Shown here: positions 9,037 to 16,571 of the stretch, piece by piece
How the letters are laid out: each line of letters begins with the position of its first letter
Numbering within the stretch: position 1 is the first letter of the stretch
Assembly: GCA_002478745.1 (NCBI GenBank)
Contig: DLQI01000097.1
Coordinates: 1 to 53,332 of the forward strand
DNA length: 53,332 nt
Source of the DNA: Rhodobacteraceae bacterium UBA7436
GTDB taxonomy: Bacteria > Pseudomonadota > Alphaproteobacteria > Rhodobacterales > Rhodobacteraceae
Direction of reading: 5' to 3'
Translations under genes and position numbers: made by a program
The notes under the pieces: generated by a model
What the model was told of the DNA's origin: nothing
Seen by the model: only the letters and a program-made list of their open reading frames with translations
Databases searched by the model: none

Positions 9037-9972
9037 ATGACATTTCCACATCGCCATCTTCTGGGGATTGAACAACTGCGACCAGAAGAGATCACTACGA
9101 TCCTTGATCTGGCGGAGGAATATGTCGCGTTAAACCGTGGCGATAAAAAGCACTCCGACGTGCTGTCGGGCTTGACCCAGATCAACATGTTCTTTGAAAA
9201 CTCAACGCGTACGCAAGCCAGCTTTGAACTTGCAGGCAAGCGATTGGGCGCTGACGTTATGAACATGGCGATGCAGGCCTCATCCGTCAAAAAAGGTGAG
9301 ACCCTGATTGATACGGCCCTAACCCTGAATGCGATGCATCCTGATCTCTTGGTTGTACGCCACCCCCATTCAGGTGCTGTTGATCTGCTAGCGCAAAAAG
9401 TGAACTGCGCGGTTTTGAACGCAGGTGACGGGCGTCATGAACATCCGACCCAAGCGTTGTTAGATGCATTGACCATTCGCCGCGCCAAAGGCCGTTTGCA
9501 CCGCCTATCTATCGCAATTTGCGGCGATATCGCCCACAGTCGTGTTGCCCGTTCCAACATCATGCTTTTGGGCAAGATGGAAAACCGCATCCGCCTGATC
9601 GGTCCGCCAACATTGATGCCATCAGGTATCGAAGAGTTCGGTGTTGAAGTGTTCGATAACATGGATGAGGGTCTAAAAGACGTAGACGTCGTGATGATGT
9701 TGCGCCTGCAAAAGGAACGGATGGACGGTGGATTTATCCCGTCAGAGCGTGAGTATTATCACCGCTATGGACTGGACGCTGAAAAGCTATCCCATGCAAA
9801 ACCCGACGCGATTGTTATGCACCCTGGCCCAATGAACCGTGGCGTCGAGATCGACAGCGACATCGCTGACGACATCAACCGCAGTGTTATTCAAGAGCAA
9901 GTTGAAATGGGTGTGGCTGTGCGCATGGCCGCAATGGACCTTTTGGCCCGCAATCTAAAAGGCACTGTATGA
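9037..9972 (+). CDS. pyrB: Aspartate carbamoyltransferase catalytic subunit
   Basis: Condenses carbamoyl phosphate and aspartate to N-carbamoyl-aspartate in pyrimidine synthesis. The 311-residue chain has the carbamoyl-phosphate loop FENSTRTQASF (about 53-63), the PTQALLD segment and HPGPMNRGVEID near the C-terminus, so the active site looks intact. No regulatory pyrI is present. Instead the operon continues through two small membrane genes to a catalytically degenerate dihydroorotase homologue. That is reminiscent of class A ATCases, in which a non-catalytic PyrC' partner is needed for assembly. First gene of the operon, overlapping the next by ATGA. Confidence 0.96.
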   Translation: MTFPHRHLLGIEQLRPEEITTILDLAEEYVALNRGDKKHSDVLSGLTQINMFFENSTRTQASFELAGKRLGADVMNMAMQASSVKKGETLIDTALTLNAMHPDLLVVRHPHSGAVDLLAQKVNCAVLNAGDGRHEHPTQALLDALTIRRAKGRLHRLSIAICGDIAHSRVARSNIMLLGKMENRIRLIGPPTLMPSGIEEFGVEVFDNMDEGLKDVDVVMMLRLQKERMDGGFIPSEREYYHRYGLDAEKLSHAKPDAIVMHPGPMNRGVEIDSDIADDINRSVIQEQVEMGVAVRMAAMDLLARNLKGTV

Positions 9973-10403
9973 GCCTTGAGCCAGTAGAAATATGGCAACC
10001 TTCGCTGCGGGCTTTTGGCTTGCGCTGTTGCGCTATTTTTCTGGTGACCTTTCTGATGATTGCGCCAGCTTGGCCGTTTGTGGGCGGGACGACCGCATTT
10101 GCGACCTCGATTGCGCTGTGCGTTATGTACATGTTTGTCCTTGATGATTTCACACAGTGGTTGACCCACCGCAAATCCATCTGGACCTTAACGTCCAACG
10201 ATTTGATTTACGAAAATATCCACGAGGATATGGAAGAACGCACCCTTCCGCTTTCCGAAATAACATCAGTTCATCAGCGCTTTCTATGGAACGTTCAATT
10301 GCGCCTGCGCAACGGGACTGCGGTCACAATGTTTTACCTAAACAATCCAAAAACTGTTTGTGAAACCCTTCGCACCGCCGTGATGTCAGAGGCTGCGTCA
10401 TGA
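9969..10403 (+). CDS. Small membrane protein with a PH-like domain, pyrB operon
   Basis: A 144-residue protein of unknown function. Two hydrophobic helices (about 17-58) are followed by a soluble beta-rich half resembling bacterial PH-like domains, with alternating segments such as WTLTSNDLIYEN, LPLSEITSVHQ and VQLRLRNGTAVTMFY. It is translationally coupled by 4-base overlaps to pyrB upstream and to the next gene downstream, which ties it to pyrimidine synthesis by position only. I do not recognise a named family. A similar architecture recurs in the proteins at 14289-14816 and 52455-52928. Confidence 0.75.
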   Translation: MSLEPVEIWQPSLRAFGLRCCAIFLVTFLMIAPAWPFVGGTTAFATSIALCVMYMFVLDDFTQWLTHRKSIWTLTSNDLIYENIHEDMEERTLPLSEITSVHQRFLWNVQLRLRNGTAVTMFYLNNPKTVCETLRTAVMSEAAS

Positions 10404-10933
10404 GCACAACAATGCAAGTTCCCGCGTTTGAGACTGGTGTAATCCGCCTGTTTGCGATCGACATGCCGCCTGATCAAATGGATGCGTTTGATGCCAAAGT
10501 CGCATTAGGCGCAGCGCACTTGGATGAAACCTTTGTTGATGTGTTCCCGATCAGCGACCTTGAGGGTCTTGGCCTTGCCGGATATTTGGTGACCGGCGGC
10601 GAAGTTCCCGAGGACCAAGTTGACGAAATGCACGTTCAACTGGATGCAATCAAAGGCCATGTACTGCTGGTGTTTTCATCAGCCTTTGGGCAAGACAAAC
10701 AAACGCTTCATCCACAATCACCCCTGCGCCATATCGCGACATTTTTCACTGAAGGCACGCCTGTGACATTCAAAAAGCTACCCGATGACAGTGCGCAATT
10801 GGGCACTGGTAATGATGAAATCAAACCTGCAAAGAAAGTCCCTTCGCAGGCTGCCATGTCTGGGCGCATCGCCACCTATGCCCTGTTGTTTATGTTCGCC
10901 TTTACCGGCCTCATCATATGGATTGGCTCATGA
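10400..10933 (+). CDS. Tail-anchored protein of unknown function, pyrB operon
   Basis: A 177-residue protein with a soluble N-terminal region of about 145 residues and one C-terminal membrane helix (about 154-175), so it is predicted to be tail-anchored with the soluble part in the cytoplasm. The soluble part is acidic and contains no motif I recognise. It overlaps its neighbours by four bases on both sides, with ATGA at each junction, implying coupled translation with pyrB and the pyrC homologue. A scaffold or membrane-tethering role is speculation from position. Confidence 0.75.
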   Translation: MSTTMQVPAFETGVIRLFAIDMPPDQMDAFDAKVALGAAHLDETFVDVFPISDLEGLGLAGYLVTGGEVPEDQVDEMHVQLDAIKGHVLLVFSSAFGQDKQTLHPQSPLRHIATFFTEGTPVTFKKLPDDSAQLGTGNDEIKPAKKVPSQAAMSGRIATYALLFMFAFTGLIIWIGS

Positions 10934-12219
10934 CACTCCCAAACCGCACCCTGTTTACCAACGCTCGTTTGATAGACCCTGAAGCAGCGGCAGAAACACT
11001 TGGCAGCTTACTTATTGAAAACGGCATGATTGTCGCCGTTTATGATGACGCGGCCACGACGGATAACAGTGCGACCATTATCGATTGCGCAGGCAAATAT
11101 CTGGCTCCGGGCATTGTCGATATCGGCGTTAAAGTGTGTGAACCGGGCGAACGTCACAAAGAGAGCTTTCGCACTGCAGGCCAAGCCGCCGCTGCTGGCG
11201 GCGTTACCACAATGGTGACGCGTCCCGATACAGATCCAACAATCGACAACCCTGAAACACTTGAATTCGTAATTCGCCGTGCCCGCGAGGCTGCACCTGT
11301 GCACGTCCACCCGATGGCTGCTTTGACCAAAGCGCGCGAAGGTCGCGAGATGACCGAGATCGGTTTTCTTCAAGACGCAGGTGCTGTTGCCTTTACCGAT
11401 TGTGACAGTGTGATTGTGGATACCAAAGTGTTCAGCCGCGCATTGAGCTATGCCCGTTCGCTGGGCGCATTGGTTATCGCACACCCTCAAGAGCCAATTC
11501 TGAGCAAAGGGGCTGCTGTCACTTCAGGTAAATTCGCATCTTTACGTGGCCTACCTGCCGTAACGGCCATGGCCGAGCGCATGGGGTTAGATCGCGACAT
11601 CGCATTGGTAGAGATGACAGGCGCACGTTATCACGCCGATCAGATCACGACCGCGCGGGCGTTGCCAGCATTGGAACGAGCCAAAGCAAACGGTCTAGAC
11701 ATCACAGCAGGTACGTCGATCCACCACTTAACGCTGAACGCGCTGGACGTGGCAGATTACCGCACATTCTTTAAGATCAAGCCACCGTTGCGCGAAGAGG
11801 AAGACCGCCTTGCGATTGCCCAAGCTGTTGCCTCTGGCCTGATCGATATAATTAGTTCGATGCACACCCCCCAAGATGAAGAAAGCAAACGCCTGCCCTT
11901 TGAAGAGGCCGCAAGCGGTGCTGTTGCTTTGGAAACCTTCCTCCCTGCCGCTATGCGCCTGGTTCATGCCGGTATAATTGATCTGCCGACCCTATGGCGC
12001 GCAATGTCATTCAACCCTGCTTCACGCCTTGGCCTGCCATCTGGTCGCCTAAGCGTTGGAGCACCCGCAGATTTGGTCCTGTTTGATCCAAACGCGCCAT
12101 TCGTAATGGACCGCACCACTTTGAAATCTAAGTCACGCAATACACCATTTGACGGGCAGCGGATGCAGGGTAAAGTGATCGCAACCTACGTCAGCGGCAA
12201 CAAAGTATACGGAACATAA
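10930..12219 (+). CDS. pyrC: Dihydroorotase homologue, probably non-catalytic (PyrC'-like)
   Basis: Amidohydrolase-fold protein of 429 residues that would normally be called PyrC. The frame and remaining motifs are clear (LAPGIVDIG, GGVTTMV, IHHLTLN, KPPLR, ASGAVALET). The metal-binding HxH after strand 1 reads G66-V67-K68, the NPNT-type loop is RPDTDP, and the catalytic Asp of the TDHAPH motif is Met311 in SSMHTPQ. His185 is kept. By family knowledge these changes should abolish Zn binding and catalysis. A structural partner for PyrB, as in pseudomonad class A ATCase, is the natural inference, with a true dihydroorotase elsewhere. I chose the ATG overlapping the preceding stop rather than one four codons upstream. 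Confidence 0.88.
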   Translation: MTLPNRTLFTNARLIDPEAAAETLGSLLIENGMIVAVYDDAATTDNSATIIDCAGKYLAPGIVDIGVKVCEPGERHKESFRTAGQAAAAGGVTTMVTRPDTDPTIDNPETLEFVIRRAREAAPVHVHPMAALTKAREGREMTEIGFLQDAGAVAFTDCDSVIVDTKVFSRALSYARSLGALVIAHPQEPILSKGAAVTSGKFASLRGLPAVTAMAERMGLDRDIALVEMTGARYHADQITTARALPALERAKANGLDITAGTSIHHLTLNALDVADYRTFFKIKPPLREEEDRLAIAQAVASGLIDIISSMHTPQDEESKRLPFEEAASGAVALETFLPAAMRLVHAGIIDLPTLWRAMSFNPASRLGLPSGRLSVGAPADLVLFDPNAPFVMDRTTLKSKSRNTPFDGQRMQGKVIATYVSGNKVYGT

Positions 12220-12222
12220 GCT

Positions 12223-12831
12223 ATGCCCATTATCGAAAACTCTGCCGTCGTTTTAACCCTTTGGGCCACCATTGGTTACCTGCTAGGTTCAATCCCGTTC
12301 GGGATAGTCGTAGCCCGCATGTTGAACCTTGGAAACCTGCGCGACATTGGTTCTGGCAACATTGGCGCGACGAATGTTCTGCGCACGGGCAACAAGAAGG
12401 CCGCTGCACTTACGTTAATCTTTGATGCTGCCAAAGGTGCCGTTGTCCTTTTATTGGCTCGTAATTTTGCAGGCGAAGATGCGGCGCAACTCGCTGCGGT
12501 CATGGCGATTCTAGGCCACTGCTTCCCAATCTGGCTAAAGTTTAAAGGTGGAAAAGGTGTTGCAACATTCATTGGCATCATGCTGGCTTATTCGTTTCCA
12601 GTGGGTGCAGCATGTTGCGTGGCATGGTTGATTGGCGCTTTTGGCTGGCGCATCTCGTCAATGGGCGCGTTGGTTTCAGCCTCTGCGTCAACGTTTCTAT
12701 TGGTCTTGATGGGTGGCGGTTCCGCCCTGTTCATGGGAATTTTCCTGACACTAATGGTGTTTTTCCGCCACCGCGAAAACATCACGCGCATTCGTCTTGG
12801 AACAGAGCCAAAGATTGGCGCAAAAGTTTAA
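12223..12831 (+). CDS. plsY: Acyl-phosphate:glycerol-3-phosphate acyltransferase PlsY
   Basis: Integral membrane acyltransferase that transfers an acyl group from acyl-phosphate to glycerol-3-phosphate, the first step of phospholipid synthesis. The 202-residue protein has several hydrophobic helices and the three PlsY motifs: GSIPFG with SGNIGATNVLR, LGHCFPIWLKFKGGKGVAT, and the C-terminal HRENITRI. It begins three bases after the dihydroorotase homologue and is probably the last gene of the pyrB transcript. A strong hairpin follows its stop. Confidence 0.95.
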   Translation: MPIIENSAVVLTLWATIGYLLGSIPFGIVVARMLNLGNLRDIGSGNIGATNVLRTGNKKAAALTLIFDAAKGAVVLLLARNFAGEDAAQLAAVMAILGHCFPIWLKFKGGKGVATFIGIMLAYSFPVGAACCVAWLIGAFGWRISSMGALVSASASTFLLVLMGGGSALFMGIFLTLMVFFRHRENITRIRLGTEPKIGAKV

Positions 12832-12835
12832 GGTC

Positions 12836-12854
12836 GTAGGGGCACCGCCCCTAC
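12836..12854. terminator. Bidirectional hairpin between plsY and gshA
   Basis: GTAGGGGC-ACC-GCCCCTAC forms a perfect 8-bp GC-rich stem with a 3-base loop. It lies in the 25 bases between the converging stops of plsY and gshA and very likely ends both transcripts. The T-run on the plus side is weak (CTTTA). Confidence 0.7.
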
Positions 12855-12856
12855 CT

Positions 12857-14227
12857 TTAGTAAGAATATTCGCCGAACACCTTGGAAATATCGCCATTCC
12901 AATCGCCGTGATAGCGATCTAGCAATTCGTCAGCAGGTGTTTTTCCGCTTTCGATGCTTTCATGCAGCGCGTTCAAGAAATGTGTTTCATCAGGAACCAT
13001 ACCACCGGCGCCGCTGCGCCCGCGTGCGACCAAGCCACTGTGGCTTAGCGCCACCGCTTCGCGCGCAATGTCATGCATGCTGATACCATCAACCTTAGCC
13101 TGCAATCCGTCAACAGAAGCTGCAATGCGCAGTTCTTCGCGCTGTTCTGCGGTCCAGTTTTTCACGAGATCCCATGCGCCGTCCAAAGCGGTTTGGTCAT
13201 ACATCAGACCAACCCAAAATGCAGGAAGCGCACACAAACGGCGCCACGGCCCACCATCGGCACCGCGCATTTCCATGAATTTCTTGATACGCGCCTCTGG
13301 GAAAGCTGTCGTTAGGTGATCTGCCCAATCAGATAGCGTTGGTGTTTCGCCCGGCAGCGCAGGCAGATTTCCCTTTAGGAAATCGCGGAACGACATGCCC
13401 AATGCGTTGATATATTTCCCATCGCGATATACAAAATACATCGGTACATCGAGGGCATATTGAACCCAGCGCTCAAAGCCCATGCCATCTTCAAACACCC
13501 ATGGCAACATGCCAGTGCGATCATCATCAAGGTGACGCCACACGCGGCCCCGCCACGATTTATGCCCGTTCAGTTTCCCCTCAAAGAAGGGAGAGTTCGC
13601 AAACAATGCCGTCGCAACAGGCTGCAAGGCCAAAGCCACGCGCAGTTTTTGCACCATGTCGACCTCGGACCCGAAATCTAGGTTCACTTGAACCGTACAG
13701 GTGCGGCGCATCATGGTCGTGCCAGCGGTGCCGACCTTGTCCATATAGGCATCCATCAGCTTGTAGCGGCCCTTGGGCATCAAGGGCATTTCCGCGTGCT
13801 GCCAAATTGGAGCCGCTCCCAAACCGATGAAACCAACACCAATTTCGTCTGAAATTCCTTTGACTTCTCGCAGGTGAACGTTCACCTCGTCACATGTTTC
13901 ATGGATCGTCTCGACAGGTGCACCGGATAACTCAAGTGCCCCACCTGGCTCCAAAGAAACATTCGCGCCGTCTTTTTCTAGGCCGATCAGGTGACCGCCT
14001 TCGCGCACTTCGGCCCATCCATGACGATCGCGCAACCCTTCCAGAACGGAAACGATGGAGCGATCACCCTCAAATGGCAGTGGCTTTAGCGTGTCTTTGC
14101 AATAGCCAAACTTCTCGTGCTCGGTCCCGATGCGCCAATCCGCTTTTGGTTTGCATCCCTCAGCCAAATATTCGGCCAATTGGTCGTGATGTTCGATAGG
14201 TCCGCCGCCGGTTTGTGGAATGGACAT
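12857..14227 (-). CDS. gshA: Glutamate--cysteine ligase
   Basis: ATP-dependent ligase making gamma-glutamylcysteine, the first step of glutathione synthesis. The 456-residue protein is the plant/alphaproteobacterial type of GCL. It shows GTEHEKFGY near the N-terminus, the LEPGGALELSGAP nucleotide/substrate segment, and TCTVQVNLDFGSE and EMRGADGGPWRRLCALPAFWVGL in the second half. Length is typical. It stands as a single gene on the minus strand, with a 61-base gap to the upstream membrane-protein gene. Confidence 0.94.
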   Translation of the reverse strand: MSIPQTGGGPIEHHDQLAEYLAEGCKPKADWRIGTEHEKFGYCKDTLKPLPFEGDRSIVSVLEGLRDRHGWAEVREGGHLIGLEKDGANVSLEPGGALELSGAPVETIHETCDEVNVHLREVKGISDEIGVGFIGLGAAPIWQHAEMPLMPKGRYKLMDAYMDKVGTAGTTMMRRTCTVQVNLDFGSEVDMVQKLRVALALQPVATALFANSPFFEGKLNGHKSWRGRVWRHLDDDRTGMLPWVFEDGMGFERWVQYALDVPMYFVYRDGKYINALGMSFRDFLKGNLPALPGETPTLSDWADHLTTAFPEARIKKFMEMRGADGGPWRRLCALPAFWVGLMYDQTALDGAWDLVKNWTAEQREELRIAASVDGLQAKVDGISMHDIAREAVALSHSGLVARGRSGAGGMVPDETHFLNALHESIESGKTPADELLDRYHGDWNGDISKVFGEYSY

Positions 14228-14288
14228 GACATAGCTCCAAGATTGGCTGAGTTAAGGAATTTAGGGATGATGCGAATTGAAAGCGGAG

Positions 14289-14816
14289 TCAATGTAACCT
14301 GAGGTGCGCGGGGCGCATTGTGCGCTTTTCCCAGATCACAACTGGTTGATCATCTGATCCATTCAACTCACTTAACATACGTTCGGTTTTAAGGTCAGGT
14401 AATGTCGCGAAGGCATCAAACAGCGCCTCTGATCCAGCAGCATTGATTGGGATCAGCAAGCTATCAGCATGGGGTGTATCCAGACGCCAATGCGCTGGTT
14501 TGAGGCTGCGCACAAGTGTGAGGCGCTCAAGGTCAGCCAAGGCTACCGCACCGCCCGTCATCGGGCCAAAGTAAGCGATCTGCCCCTCATCAATCTGGAC
14601 AGCGCCCGCACCACCCGCGTCAGTGCGAAAACGGCCCCGTTGGATACCAACCCAGATCAGGATCAGCGCAACTATCGTAACTGGAAAGCCCAGCAAATAT
14701 AGCAAACCGCGTGAGCCAAAAATCCAGAACAGGCCCAAGGCCAGAATCGCGCCACCATAAAGCGCCTCTCGCCAGCGGTTCATTCCAGCGGCAGCTTCTG
14801 GACGGATAAAGCTCAT
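14289..14816 (-). CDS. Small membrane protein of unknown function, downstream of rsmE
   Basis: A 175-residue protein with two hydrophobic helices near the N-terminus (about 18-60), then a soluble part with PH-like alternating strands (AVQIDEGQIAYFGP, LADLERLTLVRS) and a final basic tail. Function unknown. The ATG at 14816 overlaps the rsmE stop by four bases (ATGA), so translation is coupled; a start nine codons upstream would lie inside rsmE and is less likely. It resembles in layout the pyrB-operon protein at 9969-10403. Confidence 0.78.
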   Translation of the reverse strand: MSFIRPEAAAGMNRWREALYGGAILALGLFWIFGSRGLLYLLGFPVTIVALILIWVGIQRGRFRTDAGGAGAVQIDEGQIAYFGPMTGGAVALADLERLTLVRSLKPAHWRLDTPHADSLLIPINAAGSEALFDAFATLPDLKTERMLSELNGSDDQPVVIWEKRTMRPAHLRLH

Positions 14817-15535
14817 TTCCAATCCCCCAACGCTGTTTGCCACAGGGTCAGCGCGGCGACGGCTGCGGTGTCTGCACGCAGAATACGTGGTCCCAATTGG
14901 GCAACATGGGCGTACTCCAATCCTCGTAATCGTTTGCGTTCATTAGGCGAGAATCCACCTTCTGGCCCGATCAGAATGGCCCACGGCCCTGCACCACCTT
15001 CAAATGAAGTTGCGGGGTCAGTGGCGGTTGCTTCGTCACAGAACATAATTTGGCGTGACGTATCCCAATCGTTCAAGACACGATCCAAACGCTTCATCTC
15101 ATCAACTTTCGGAACGTAGGTGCCGCCACACTGCTCTGCAGCTTCAACAGCGTGAGCTTGCAAGCGTTCCTGCGAGATACGGCCCGAGTTAGTGTATTCC
15201 GTCTGCACAGGCACAATACGTGAAGCGCCCATTTCGGCGGCTTTCTCAACGATGAAATCTGTACGGGTCTTTTTGATTGGTGCGAAAAGCAGCCATAAAT
15301 CGGGCGGCATCTGCAATGGGCGTGTTTGAGATGCAATCAACAATGTGCCGCTGCGTTTTCCTGCTTCGACGACATCAGCAATAAATTCACCGTTCGCCCC
15401 GTCAAACAACAGAACTTGCGCGCCTAATGAAAGCCGCATCACACCAAATAGGTAATGTGCCTGCTCCTTTGTCAAAGGAACTGATTGCCCTGCACTGAGG
15501 GCTGCGTCTATGTAAAGGCGGATCTTAGCTGTCAT
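14813..15535 (-). CDS. rsmE: 16S rRNA (uracil-1498-N3)-methyltransferase RsmE
   Basis: SPOUT-fold methyltransferase that uses SAM to methylate U1498 of 16S rRNA. Visible are the N-terminal PUA-like part (HYLFGVMRL), KKTRTDFIVEKAAEMGASRIVPV, and the trefoil-knot motifs LIGPEGGFSPNE and LGPRILRADTAAVAAL. The start at 15535 gives 240 residues and MTAKIRLYID. Another in-frame ATG at 15547 lies back to back with the ubiA ATG. Either way the intergenic space to ubiA is almost absent. Confidence 0.93.
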   Translation of the reverse strand: MTAKIRLYIDAALSAGQSVPLTKEQAHYLFGVMRLSLGAQVLLFDGANGEFIADVVEAGKRSGTLLIASQTRPLQMPPDLWLLFAPIKKTRTDFIVEKAAEMGASRIVPVQTEYTNSGRISQERLQAHAVEAAEQCGGTYVPKVDEMKRLDRVLNDWDTSRQIMFCDEATATDPATSFEGGAGPWAILIGPEGGFSPNERKRLRGLEYAHVAQLGPRILRADTAAVAALTLWQTALGDWK

Positions 15536-15547
15536 GAGTTGATACAT

Positions 15548-16510
15548 ATGCAAGAGAATACGCCAGCACCAGATGGTCACGTCGCAGATGCAGTAAAAAA
15601 CAATTGGGTCGATACATGGGCCCCGCCATGGACGCGCCCATATTTGCGTCTTTCGCGGGCTGATCGTCCTATCGGGACGTGGCTGCTTTTGATCCCATGC
15701 TGGTGGGGTTTGATGCTGGCAATGTTAAGCGATCAGCAAATGGGATGGCACGATCTATGGATCGCTGTCGGCTGCGCTGCAGGTGCGTGGCTGATGCGCG
15801 GCGCAGGGTGCACTTGGAACGATTTCACGGACCGAGACATTGATGCTCAAGTAGAACGAACGCGATCCAGACCGATCCCATCCGGACAGGTAAGCGGCAA
15901 AGCTGCGCTGGTATGGATGGGGCTTCAGGCCCTTATTTCCTTCGGTATTTTACTGACATTCAACACCGCAGCGATCAGATTGGGCGTATTGGCCCTAATC
16001 CCTGTTGCAGTGTATCCCTTTGCCAAACGCTTTACGTGGTGGCCCCAAGTTTTCCTTGGACTTGCGTTCAATTGGGGGGCCTTGTTGGCGTGGACTGCGC
16101 ACACCGGCCGCTTGGAGGCACCCGCCGTTGTCTTGTACTTTGCAGGTATCGCATGGACCCTATTTTATGACACGATTTATGCCCATCAAGACATCGAAGA
16201 CGATGCGCTAATTGGTGTGAAATCCACCGCGCGCTTGTTTGCAGAAAAAACACCCGATTGGCTGCGCCGTTTTCTGGCACTGACTGTTGGATTGATGGGG
16301 ATTGCCGTGATTTTCAGCGCATTGCCTGACGCATCTGCCTTGGCCATGGTCTTTGCTTTGGCAGGGCCGTGGGCGATGGGATGGCATATGGCATGGCAAT
16401 TGCGTGGTTTGGACATCAATGATCCAGCAAAATGCATGCAATTGTTTCGCGTAAATCGAGACACCGGCATGATTCCGCTGTTCTTTTTTGCAATTGCTCT
16501 GTTCGTTTGA
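15548..16510 (+). CDS. ubiA: 4-hydroxybenzoate polyprenyltransferase UbiA
   Basis: Membrane prenyltransferase that attaches the polyprenyl tail to 4-hydroxybenzoate in ubiquinone synthesis. The 320-residue protein has about eight to nine hydrophobic helices and both Asp-rich Mg-diphosphate motifs, NDFTDRDID and DTIYAHQDIEDD. The chosen ATG starts MQENTPAPD, in line with the usual short hydrophilic N-terminus. An upstream in-frame start would run well into rsmE. No clear ribosome-binding site is present; GAGT at about eight bases is the only candidate. Confidence 0.94.
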   Translation: MQENTPAPDGHVADAVKNNWVDTWAPPWTRPYLRLSRADRPIGTWLLLIPCWWGLMLAMLSDQQMGWHDLWIAVGCAAGAWLMRGAGCTWNDFTDRDIDAQVERTRSRPIPSGQVSGKAALVWMGLQALISFGILLTFNTAAIRLGVLALIPVAVYPFAKRFTWWPQVFLGLAFNWGALLAWTAHTGRLEAPAVVLYFAGIAWTLFYDTIYAHQDIEDDALIGVKSTARLFAEKTPDWLRRFLALTVGLMGIAVIFSALPDASALAMVFALAGPWAMGWHMAWQLRGLDINDPAKCMQLFRVNRDTGMIPLFFFAIALFV

Positions 16511-16539
16511 TTGAATCACGAAGCCTCACAGCGTATCAG
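16511..16539 (+). promoter_or_regulatory. Possible promoter before the OmpA-family gene
   Basis: TTGAAT (16511-16516) and TATCAG (16534-16539) are 17 bases apart, just after the ubiA stop and 32 bases before the ATG at 16572. The -10 is mediocre, so co-transcription from ubiA remains possible. Confidence 0.3.
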
Positions 16540-16571
16540 TGCATTACGCCACGTTTGGCCCCACAACTGAG

